Source: Prevotella sp. UBA2755
GTDB taxonomy: Bacteria > Bacteroidota > Bacteroidia > Bacteroidales > Bacteroidaceae
Length of the DNA: 8,570 bases
Assembly (NCBI GenBank): GCA_002353225.1
Contig: DEJF01000077.1
Location: forward strand, 1-8,570
Direction of reading: 5' to 3'
The notes below the pieces were generated by a model, which worked only from the letters and a program-made list of their open reading frames with translations, did no database searches and was not told the DNA's origin. Each line of letters begins with the position of its first letter. Position 1 is the first letter of the stretch. A program made the translations under genes and the position numbers. Below are positions 1 through 6,493 of this stretch, one piece after another.

Positions 1-15
1 CTGAGCTACTGAAGC
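1..15 (-). tRNA. 5' end of a tRNA gene, cut by the window edge
   Basis: Read on the minus strand, these bases are GCTTCAG followed by TAGCTCAG. That matches a seven-base acceptor strand plus tRNA positions 8-15 (U8, A9, D-stem GCUC, A14, G15), the usual start of a bacterial tRNA. The rest, including the anticodon, lies left of the window, so the amino acid cannot be named. A good minus-strand promoter at 38-69 would start transcription about 15 nt before the first tRNA base, a reasonable short tRNA leader. What is seen is a 15-base match plus a well-placed promoter; the tRNA identity is inferred, and a chance match is possible. Confidence 0.6.
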
Positions 16-37
16 AGGTTTTTGTTGTTTGCGGGTG

Positions 38-69
38 CAAAGGTAATACGTTTTTCCGAAATGCGCAAA
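38..69 (-). promoter_or_regulatory. Minus-strand Bacteroidetes-type promoter, divergent from the peptidase gene
   Basis: On the minus strand, TTTG (69-66) is followed after 20 bases by TACCTTTG (45-38). This fits the primary sigma-factor consensus of Bacteroidetes, TTTG-N19-21-TAnnTTTG. Transcription should start near position 30 and run left into the apparent tRNA at 1-15. Both boxes are full matches, so the call is fairly firm, though no start site has been measured. Confidence 0.7.
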
Positions 70-108
70 CTTTTTAGAGAAAAAATTCATGGTAAAGGTA
101 TTTTTTTG

Positions 109-116
109 TAAATTTG
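109..116 (+). promoter_or_regulatory. Probable -7 promoter box for the S41 peptidase gene
   Basis: TAAATTTG matches the Bacteroidetes -7 consensus TAnnTTTG and lies 18 nt before the peptidase start. I could not find a TTTG-like -33 box at the right distance (about 85-90 reads ATTCAT), so this promoter would be weak or helped by other factors. The predicted start near 121-124 leaves a leader of only about 10-20 nt. Confidence 0.5.
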
Positions 117-134
117 CAGCCATAATTAAAGACA

Positions 135-1808
135 ATGACAATGAGAAAATACGTTTTAATTTGTTTTCTGACGGTTCTGCCTTCAGTGATGATTCAGGCA
201 CAGGATGTGAAAAACCATAATCTGGAAGTGGCAAAGAACCTGGAGATATTCAATGCAATTTACAGGAATCTGGATTTAATGTATGTGGACACGCTGGACG
301 CTAATACGGTGATAGGTACAGGTATTAATGCCATGCTTCGCTCGTTAGACCCCTATACAGAGTATTATCCGGAAGAGAAGCAGAAAGACCTGAAACTGTT
401 GATGACAGGTAAGTATGCCGGTATTGGTGCCTTGGTGCGCTACCATCAGAAGTTGAAGCGTGTCGTGATAGAGGAGCCCTATGCAGGGATGCCTGCTGCT
501 GAGGTCGGGTTAAAGAAGGGTGATATCATCTTGCAGATTGACGATACACTAATGACTGACAAGACCGTATCGTATGTCAGTGAGCATCTTCGTGGTGATG
601 CTGGTACGACGTTTGTGTTGAAGATCCAGCGTCCGTCTACAGGAAAGAAGATGACCTTCAAGATAACACGTCGCAGTATCAAGATGCCAGAGATTACCTA
701 TTACGGTATGCGTCCGAATGGGGTGGGATATATCAACCTGAATACTTTTACAGGTGAGCCGGCAAAACCGATGCGTCGTGCCTTTTTGGACTTGAAGAAA
801 CAAGGTGCCACAAAACTCATTCTGGATTTGCGTGGCAATGGCGGCGGTTCGCTCTCGGAATGTGTGGATATTGCTAATATGTGGATTCCCAAAGGCGTGA
901 CACTGGTAGAGACGAAAGGGAAAATCCGTCGCGCCAATTCAGAGTACAAGACCCGCTTGGAGCCTATTGACACTGTGATGCCGATTGTAGTTCTCGTAAA
1001 TGACGAGACGGCATCTGCAAGTGAGATAGTCAGTGGCTCGATACAGGACTTAGACAGAGGAATTATAATAGGTACACGCACGTATGGAAAGGGACTGGTA
1101 CAGATTCCTAATATTGAGGTTCCTTATAATGGTAATTTGAAACTGACGACCTCGAAGTACCATATCCCTAGTGGTCGTTGCATTCAGGCAATAAACTATA
1201 AGCACACAGGCGGCGGCTATAAGGAGCATGTACCAGACTCTTTGACACATGTGTTCTACACCAAGAAAGGGCGTGAGGTGAGAGACGGTGGTGGCATCAT
1301 GCCTGATATCGAGGTAAAGCCTGATACAATGGCGAATATCACCATGTATCTGGATCGTATTGACTCTACTGAAACGGTACTTGATTATGTGGTTGATTAT
1401 ATTGCCAAGCATCCGACAATTGCTCCCGCCAAGGACTTCCATCTGACAGATGCAGACTATGCCGACTTCAAACAACGTGTTGTGAAGGCAGGCTTCACCT
1501 ACGACCAAGTCAGCAAGAAGCAATATGACGAACTGGTGAAAGTCGCTAAGTTTGAGGGTTATTATGAGGATGCGAGAGCCGAGTTTGAGGCGTTGAAGGC
1601 AAAACTTGACCACCATAATATCAGCAAGGATCTTGACCAGCACCGGGATGAGATTCAGCGTATGATAGAGCAAGATATTATCTCTGCCTATTATTTCCAG
1701 ACAGGGCAAGTGGAGGCTGCGTTGCAATATGACAAGACTCTGAAGGAGGCGGAGCGGATTCTGAATACTCCCGAGGAGTATGAGCGTGTGCTTTCTATCC
1801 AAAAATGA
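135..1808 (+). CDS. Exported S41-family (C-terminal processing) serine peptidase with PDZ domain
   Basis: This is a tail-specific protease of the Prc/CtpA type, expected in the periplasm, where such enzymes cut proteins near their C-termini. The N-terminus (residues 4-23, RKYVLIC...VMIQAQ) is a type I signal peptide with likely cleavage after AQ and no lipobox. An N-terminal helical part with the family motif SLDPYTEYY (70-78) is followed by a PDZ domain (about 88-168, with GDIILQIDD) and the S41 core (about 195-345). By alignment to known members, the catalytic set is S294 (in TASASE), K319 (in YGKG) and Q323, with the usual spacings of 25 and 4. Residues 400-557 form a charged, mostly helical C-terminal extension. 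At 557 aa it is a typical size for Bacteroidetes members. The ATG at 141 is an equally good start, since it begins the signal peptide directly. The substrate is unknown. It seems to be transcribed separately from rimP. Confidence 0.9.
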   Translation: MTMRKYVLICFLTVLPSVMIQAQDVKNHNLEVAKNLEIFNAIYRNLDLMYVDTLDANTVIGTGINAMLRSLDPYTEYYPEEKQKDLKLLMTGKYAGIGALVRYHQKLKRVVIEEPYAGMPAAEVGLKKGDIILQIDDTLMTDKTVSYVSEHLRGDAGTTFVLKIQRPSTGKKMTFKITRRSIKMPEITYYGMRPNGVGYINLNTFTGEPAKPMRRAFLDLKKQGATKLILDLRGNGGGSLSECVDIANMWIPKGVTLVETKGKIRRANSEYKTRLEPIDTVMPIVVLVNDETASASEIVSGSIQDLDRGIIIGTRTYGKGLVQIPNIEVPYNGNLKLTTSKYHIPSGRCIQAINYKHTGGGYKEHVPDSLTHVFYTKKGREVRDGGGIMPDIEVKPDTMANITMYLDRIDSTETVLDYVVDYIAKHPTIAPAKDFHLTDADYADFKQRVVKAGFTYDQVSKKQYDELVKVAKFEGYYEDARAEFEALKAKLDHHNISKDLDQHRDEIQRMIEQDIISAYYFQTGQVEAALQYDKTLKEAERILNTPEEYERVLSIQK

Positions 1809-1825
1809 AAATAATCAGTAAAATA

Positions 1826-1857
1826 CTTGCAAGATTGCGGGAAAATGCGTAATTTTG
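1826..1857 (+). promoter_or_regulatory. Promoter for the rimP-nusA-infB-suf operon
   Basis: CTTG (1826-1829) and TAATTTTG (1850-1857) are separated by 20 bases, matching the Bacteroidetes -33/-7 arrangement. The predicted start is about 1863-1865, which gives rimP a leader of roughly 60 nt. No other TAnnTTTG box lies between here and the rimP start at 1925, so this is the best candidate for driving the operon. It sits 18-49 nt after the peptidase stop codon. Confidence 0.65.
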
Positions 1858-1869
1858 CACCGTTCAGCG

Positions 1870-1907
1870 GAATGAGGGGCTTGAAAAAGCCTCTCATTCT
1901 TGTTTTT
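1870..1907 (+). terminator. Intrinsic-terminator-like hairpin in the rimP leader (possible attenuator)
   Basis: The arm 1870-1881 (GAATGAGGGGCT) pairs over 12 bp with 1888-1899 (AGCCTCTCATTC). There is one G-U pair and a six-base loop, TGAAAA, and TTGTTTTT follows at 1900-1907. This has the form of a rho-independent terminator. It could end peptidase transcripts. It also lies just downstream of the predicted operon promoter (1826-1857), so it would fall in the leader of rimP-nusA-infB and could act as an attenuator or as a 5' stabilising stem. The structure is read directly; its role is inferred. Confidence 0.75.
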
Positions 1908-1924
1908 AATTACCAAAAAGGTGT

Positions 1925-2398
1925 ATGATTAATAAAGACGTAGTAAAAGTAGCGGTTGAGGAATGGCTCTCTGAAAATGACTATTTCCTGGTGGACGTTG
2001 AGATGACGCCCGACGGCCGCATTGTGATTGAGATTGACCATGCTGATGGCGTGTGGATTGAGGATTGTGCAGAGTTGAGCCGTTTCTTGCAAGAGAAACT
2101 GGGTGAGGAACTGGGCGATTACGAATTGGAGGTAGGCTCGGCAGGTATCGGTCAGCCTTTCAAAGTGGTACAGCAATATCGCAACCACATCGGCAAGGAG
2201 GTGGAAGTGCTGCCCCTTGACGGAAAGAAGCAACAGGGCATTCTTAAAGAAGTCGCAGATGACGGACTTTCATTTGTGGTTACTGTAAAGGAGAAACAGA
2301 AGCAGGAAGGTAAGAAACGCCCAGTCATGGTGGATGTTGACAAGACTTTCACGATGGAGGGAGTCAAGTACACCAAGTACCTGCTGTCATTTAAATAG
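1925..2398 (+). CDS. rimP: Ribosome maturation factor RimP
   Basis: RimP binds the 30S ribosomal subunit in the cytoplasm and helps it mature, in particular assembly around ribosomal protein S12. The 157-residue protein has the normal two-domain plan. Residues 1-82 form the N-terminal alpha/beta domain, with VDVEMTPDGRIVIEID and EDCAELSRFLQEKL. Residues 85-155 form the Sm-like C-terminal domain, with HIGKEVEVLPLDGKKQQGIL. The inter-domain motif often written SPGxxRPF reads SAGIGQPF here (72-79); I believe this variant is usual in Bacteroidetes, so it is probably not a defect. It is the first gene of the operon, with a candidate promoter and terminator-like hairpin just upstream and nusA 28 nt downstream. 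The ATG is the only sensible start, and there is no clear Shine-Dalgarno at proper spacing. Confidence 0.93.
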   Translation: MINKDVVKVAVEEWLSENDYFLVDVEMTPDGRIVIEIDHADGVWIEDCAELSRFLQEKLGEELGDYELEVGSAGIGQPFKVVQQYRNHIGKEVEVLPLDGKKQQGILKEVADDGLSFVVTVKEKQKQEGKKRPVMVDVDKTFTMEGVKYTKYLLSFK

Positions 2399-2426
2399 AA
2401 ATAAGTATAAATATAAATAAAAAGTA

Positions 2427-3686
2427 ATGGCTACAAAGAAAGAAGCGAAAGGTCCCTCTATGATAGAGACCTTTCAGGAGTTTAAGGAGACCAAGAACAT
2501 CGACCGTACTACGTTGGTAAGTGTACTTGAGGAAAGTTTCCGTAATGTGATTGCCAAGATCTTTGGCTCTGATGAGAACTTTGACGTGATTGTGAACCCT
2601 GACAAGGGTGACTTTGAGATCCATCGTAACCGTATTGTGGTTGCTGATGGTGAGGTACAGGATGAGAACAAGGAAATCTCATTGACGGAGGCACAGAAGA
2701 TAGAGCCGGACTATGAGGTAGGCGAGGAGGTTTCTGAGGAGGTGAACTTCCAGAAGTTCGGTCGTCGTGCCATCCTGAATCTGCGACAGACACTTGCCTC
2801 TAAGATTTTGGAACTGGAACACGACTCCCTGTACAATAAGTATAAGGACAAAGTAGGTCAGGTTGTCAGCGGTGAGGTATACCAGATGTGGAAACGTGAG
2901 GTACTCTTGATTGATGATGAGGGTAATGAATTACACTTGCCGAAGATGGAGCAGATTCCAAGTGACAACTATCACAAGGGTGAGACTATCCGTGCTATCG
3001 TGAAGGAAGTGCAGAACGAGAACAATAACCCCCGTATCATCCTTTCCCGTACCAGTCCTCAGTTCTTGGAGCGCCTGTTAGAGGCAGAGGTTCCTGAGAT
3101 TAATGATGGTCTGATTACGATCCGTCGTGTTGCTCGTATGCCAGGAGAGCGTGCCAAGATTGCTGTAGAGAGTTACGACGACCGTATCGACCCAGTAGGA
3201 GCCTGTGTCGGTGTGAAGGGTAGCCGTGTGCATGGTATTGTCCGTGAACTTGGTAATGAGAATATTGATGTGATTAACTTCTCTAATAATACCCAACTCT
3301 TCATCCAGCGTGCCTTGAGCCCTGCTAAGGTGAACAGAATCGTTCTGAACCCAGAGGAGCATAAGGCAGAGGTTTACCTGAACCCAGAGGAGGTCAGTCT
3401 TGCTATTGGTAAGGGAGGCTTGAATATCAAACTTGCCTCTATGCTGACAGAGTTTACGATTGATGTATTCCGTGATGTGAATGAGGCAGAGGAGGATGAG
3501 GATATCTACCTCGACGAGTTTGCTGATGAGATTGATCAGTGGATTATCGACTCCATCAAGGCTATTGGCTTGGATACTGCCAAGGCTGTGTTGAATGCTC
3601 CTCGTGAGATGCTGGTAGAGAAAGCAGACTTGGAGGAGGAGACTGTTGACCATCTTTTGGAAGTGCTTCGTGCAGAGTTCGAGTAA
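2427..3686 (+). CDS. nusA: Transcription termination/antitermination factor NusA
   Basis: NusA binds RNA polymerase and nascent RNA. It increases pausing and hairpin-dependent termination and takes part in antitermination complexes. The order of domains is visible: an N-terminal polymerase-binding domain (about 1-130), an S1 RNA-binding domain (about 143-208, VGQVVSGEVYQM...IILSRTSP), KH1 (about 230-300, with the GVKGSR loop at 262-267) and KH2 (about 305-350, with IGKGGLN at 327-333). An acidic stretch (353-371) and one short helical helix-hairpin-helix-like segment (about 373-419) end the protein. At 419 aa it is shorter than the E. coli protein (495 aa), which carries two C-terminal acidic repeat domains; only one such segment is seen here. 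The start follows an A/T-rich gap without a Shine-Dalgarno. NusA acting on the leader hairpin at 1870-1907 would give feedback on its own operon (inference). Confidence 0.96.
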   Translation: MATKKEAKGPSMIETFQEFKETKNIDRTTLVSVLEESFRNVIAKIFGSDENFDVIVNPDKGDFEIHRNRIVVADGEVQDENKEISLTEAQKIEPDYEVGEEVSEEVNFQKFGRRAILNLRQTLASKILELEHDSLYNKYKDKVGQVVSGEVYQMWKREVLLIDDEGNELHLPKMEQIPSDNYHKGETIRAIVKEVQNENNNPRIILSRTSPQFLERLLEAEVPEINDGLITIRRVARMPGERAKIAVESYDDRIDPVGACVGVKGSRVHGIVRELGNENIDVINFSNNTQLFIQRALSPAKVNRIVLNPEEHKAEVYLNPEEVSLAIGKGGLNIKLASMLTEFTIDVFRDVNEAEEDEDIYLDEFADEIDQWIIDSIKAIGLDTAKAVLNAPREMLVEKADLEEETVDHLLEVLRAEFE

Positions 3687-3687
3687 T

Positions 3688-3715
3688 TTTAGAGTTTAGC
3701 GTTTAAAGTGAAGAT
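3688..3715 (+). repeat. Four degenerate heptad repeats in the nusA-infB gap
   Basis: Directly after the nusA stop (plus one T) the gap reads as TTTAGAG, TTTAGCG, TTTAAAG, TGAAGAT, then TA and the infB ATG. The same 7-nt unit, approximately TKWAGAG, recurs in the next two gaps of the operon. The 13-base run TTTAAAGTGAAGA (3702-3714) is identical to 6452-6464 at the end of infB. No hairpin is evident. Confidence 0.6.
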
Positions 3716-3717
3716 TA

Positions 3718-6456
3718 ATGGGAGTAAGATTAAATAAAGTATTATCTGAACTGAATATAGGACTTCAAACGGCAGTTGATTTCCTAAAGAACAAGAAAGA
3801 ACTTGGTGAGGTGAAGGACGAGATGACGCCAAACACGAAAATCTCGGACGAGCAGTATCAGGCATTGGTCGGTGAGTTTAAAGGCGATAAGGCTGTGAAG
3901 ACTCAGGCTGATATGATATTCACCAAGAAAGTCAAGGAGAAGAAGCCTGAGAAACAAGAGAGGGTGGAGAAGAAAATCACCCAGACGGAAGAATTAATGG
4001 AGCAACGTCCACAGTTTAAGCAAGTGGGTAAGATAGACCTTGACAGTATTGGTAAACCAGTAGTGAAGAAAGAACAGTCCCCTGTGGCTGCTGCCGAAAG
4101 CCCAGTGGAGGAATCAGAGGTGGGGACGAAGGAAGAGGTTGTAGAGAAAGATCCCGTTATGGAGACTCCGCAAGTTGCTCAATCAGAACCAGAGAAAGCG
4201 CCAGAGGGAGAAATTGAGGAGGTGGAGACCGCAACTTCTGGTGTGAAAGTGATTGGTAAGATAGACCTGTCGTCCATTAACCAGAGCACTCGTCCGAAGA
4301 AGAAGTCTAAGGAGGAGCGTCGTAAGGAGCGTGAGGAGAAAGCCGCCCAGCAGCATGCCGCCAGTGGAGAGCGCAAGAAACGTGAGCGTATTCGTACAGG
4401 TAAAGTGGATATTGAGGCTGCCGCCAGTCAGGCTAATCAGCAGCAAGGTAAGAAAAACAAGAACAAGGGTGGTAACCAGAACTTCAACGACACCCCACAA
4501 CAAGGTGGTGGAAAGAAGAACAAGAAGAATCGTCCTGTAAAGCCACTGGAGGTAGATGACGAGGCAGTAGCCCGTCAGGTTAAGGAGACACTTGCCCGTC
4601 TGACCTCTAAGAACCAGAATAAGAAAGGTGCCAAGTATCGTCGTGAGAAACGTGATGCCGTACAAGAGCGTCTGAGCGAGGAGATGGCAGCAGAGGCAGC
4701 AGAGAGCAAAGTATTGAAACTGACAGAGTTTGTGACCGTCAGTGAACTTGCCACGATGATGAACGTAGGTGTCAATCAGGTGATCGGTACCTGTATGAGC
4801 ATCGGTATCATGGTAAGTATCAACCAGCGTCTGGATGCCGAGACCATCAATATCGTTGCAGAGGAGTTTGGCTTTACCACAGAATACGTGAGTGCGGAGG
4901 TTCAGAATGCCATCACAGAGGAGGCAGATGATGAGAACGACCTCATCAGTCGTGCACCAATCGTAACGGTGATGGGTCATGTCGACCATGGTAAGACCTC
5001 TTTGCTTGACCATATCCGCAATACCAATGTGATCGCCGGTGAGGCAGGTGGTATTACCCAGCATATCGGTGCCTATAATGTGAAGTTGAAGGACGGTCGT
5101 AGGATTACCTTCCTTGATACTCCTGGTCATGAGGCGTTTACGGCAATGCGTGCCCGTGGTGCTCAGGTGACCGATATTGCCATTATCATCATTGCTGCTG
5201 ATGACTCTGTGATGCCTACCACTAAGGAAGCTATCGCTCATGCCCAGGCAGCCAATGTGCCGATGGTATTTGCCATCAACAAAATTGATAAGCCGGGAGC
5301 CAATCCTGATAAGATACGTGAGGATCTTGCCAATATGAACCTACTTGTGGAAGAGTGGGGTGGTAAGTACCAGTGTCAGGAGATCAGTGCAAAGAAAGGT
5401 ATGGGTGTTGATGACCTGTTAGAGAAAGTGCTCCTGGAGGCTGAGATGCTCGACCTGAAGGCTAATCCTAACCGTAAAGCAACAGGTAGCATCATCGAGT
5501 CTTCACTGGACAAGGGTCGTGGTTATGTCAGTACGGTATTGGTATCTAATGGTACCTTGGAAGTGGGTGATGTCGTGATTGCTGGTACCGCATGGGGTAA
5601 GGTGAAGGCAATGTTCAACGAGCGTAACCAGCGTATTGAGAAAGCCGGTCCAGCAGAGCCTGCTATCATCCTCGGTTTGAATGGTGCTCCTACTGCAGGT
5701 GACTCTTTCCATGTGATGGAGACAGAGCAGGAGGCTCGTGAGATAGCCAATAAACGTACCCAGTTGCAGCGTGAGCAGAGTCTGCGTACTACGAAGACCG
5801 TTGGTCTGGATGAGATATCTCATCGTATTGCCCTTGGTGAGTTCCATGAGTTGAACATTATCGTGAAGGGTGATACTGACGGAAGTATTGAGGCTCTCTC
5901 TGACTCCTTCATTAAGTTGTCAACAGAGAAGGTTCAGGTGAATGTCATTGCCAAGGCAGTTGGTCAGATATCAGAGAATGATGTCATGCTCGCCTCTGCC
6001 TCTGACGCTATCATTGTCGGTTTCCAGGTTCGTCCTTCTGCTGATGCCCGTCGTGCCGCAGAGCGTGAGGGTGTTGAGATTAATACCTATTCTATTATTT
6101 ATGACGCTATCGATGAGGTGAAGTCAACGATGGAAGGTATGCTCGACAAGGTGAAGAAGGAAGTTGTCACTGGTGAGATTGAGGTGAAGCAAGTGTTCAA
6201 GATCTCCAAGGTCGGTACTGTTGCCGGTGGTCTTGTTACTGAAGGTAAAGTACACTCGAAGGACAAGGCTCGTGTGGTTCGCGATGGTATCGTGATTCAT
6301 ACAGCACCTATTGATGCCCTGAAGCGTTATAAAGATGATGCGAAGGAGGTAGCAACAGGCTTGGAGTGTGGTATCTCACTGGTGAACTTCAACGACATCC
6401 AGACTGGTGATATCATTGAGACCTTCATGGAGGTTGAGGTAGAACAGAAACTTTAA
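3718..6456 (+). CDS. infB: Translation initiation factor IF-2
   Basis: IF2 is the GTPase that places formyl-methionyl initiator tRNA on the 30S subunit and promotes 50S joining. The 912-residue protein opens with a small IF2_N helical domain (about 1-55). A long charged, low-complexity linker (about 60-330) includes a probable coiled coil (195-212) and a K/N/G/Q-rich stretch (235-275). A second IF2_N domain follows (about 334-390). The G domain begins near 412, with G1 GHVDHGKT (420-427), G2 GITQHIGA, G3 DTPGH (467-471, H471 being the catalytic histidine by homology), G4 NKID (521-524) and G5 SAK (557-559). Beta-barrel domain II (about 587-675), domain III (about 695-800) and the initiator-tRNA-binding C2 barrel (about 815-908) complete it. 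It lies 31 nt after nusA, a gap filled by heptad repeats, and only 15 nt before sufB. The linker carries a repeated GKIDL motif. Confidence 0.97.
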   Translation: MGVRLNKVLSELNIGLQTAVDFLKNKKELGEVKDEMTPNTKISDEQYQALVGEFKGDKAVKTQADMIFTKKVKEKKPEKQERVEKKITQTEELMEQRPQFKQVGKIDLDSIGKPVVKKEQSPVAAAESPVEESEVGTKEEVVEKDPVMETPQVAQSEPEKAPEGEIEEVETATSGVKVIGKIDLSSINQSTRPKKKSKEERRKEREEKAAQQHAASGERKKRERIRTGKVDIEAAASQANQQQGKKNKNKGGNQNFNDTPQQGGGKKNKKNRPVKPLEVDDEAVARQVKETLARLTSKNQNKKGAKYRREKRDAVQERLSEEMAAEAAESKVLKLTEFVTVSELATMMNVGVNQVIGTCMSIGIMVSINQRLDAETINIVAEEFGFTTEYVSAEVQNAITEEADDENDLISRAPIVTVMGHVDHGKTSLLDHIRNTNVIAGEAGGITQHIGAYNVKLKDGRRITFLDTPGHEAFTAMRARGAQVTDIAIIIIAADDSVMPTTKEAIAHAQAANVPMVFAINKIDKPGANPDKIREDLANMNLLVEEWGGKYQCQEISAKKGMGVDDLLEKVLLEAEMLDLKANPNRKATGSIIESSLDKGRGYVSTVLVSNGTLEVGDVVIAGTAWGKVKAMFNERNQRIEKAGPAEPAIILGLNGAPTAGDSFHVMETEQEAREIANKRTQLQREQSLRTTKTVGLDEISHRIALGEFHELNIIVKGDTDGSIEALSDSFIKLSTEKVQVNVIAKAVGQISENDVMLASASDAIIVGFQVRPSADARRAAEREGVEINTYSIIYDAIDEVKSTMEGMLDKVKKEVVTGEIEVKQVFKISKVGTVAGGLVTEGKVHSKDKARVVRDGIVIHTAPIDALKRYKDDAKEVATGLECGISLVNFNDIQTGDIIETFMEVEVEQKL

Positions 6457-6493
6457 AGTGAAGAATGAAGAGTGAAGAGTGAAGAATTTGCTT
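6452..6493 (+). repeat. Heptad repeats spanning the infB stop and the sufB start
   Basis: The units read TTTAAAG, TGAAGAA, TGAAGAG, TGAAGAG, TGAAGAA, TTTGCTT, in perfect 7-nt register. The first unit contains the infB TAA stop (6454-6456). The GTG start of sufB (6472) uses the last base of the third unit and the first two of the fourth, so the tract supplies the first SufB codons. From memory, tracts of TGAAGAG-type units are common between genes in Bacteroidales, so this is likely a dispersed repeat; that cannot be tested from one window. Confidence 0.7.

Noticed and set aside
72..79. Possible aaattt/ttttt -33 box for the peptidase promoter
   Set aside because: It is more than 25 nt from the -7 box at 109-116 and is not TTTG; the spacing is wrong.
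1050..1802. 250-codon open frame on the minus strand opposite the S41 peptidase
   Set aside because: It lies wholly within the conserved peptidase gene, resembles no family I know and has no promoter of its own that I could see.
2399..2426. A/T-rich hexamer-like pattern (ATAAGT ATAAAT ATAAAT) before nusA
   Set aside because: It looks like the usual A/T-rich Bacteroidetes translation start region, and the period is too short and degenerate to call a repeat or a promoter.
3078..3653. 191-codon minus-strand open frame opposite nusA
   Set aside because: Fully antisense to the KH-domain region of nusA, with no motif of its own; explained by codon bias.
4183..5241. 352-codon open frame on the minus strand opposite infB
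   Set aside because: It is a shadow of infB: no recognisable domain, leucine/threonine-rich composition produced by the codon bias of the opposite strand, and infB is certain here.
6465..6482. Mini-frame ATG AAG AGT GAA GAG TGA overlapping the sufB GTG
   Set aside because: It arises from the repeat sequence alone and is only five codons long; there is no evidence that it is translated or regulatory.
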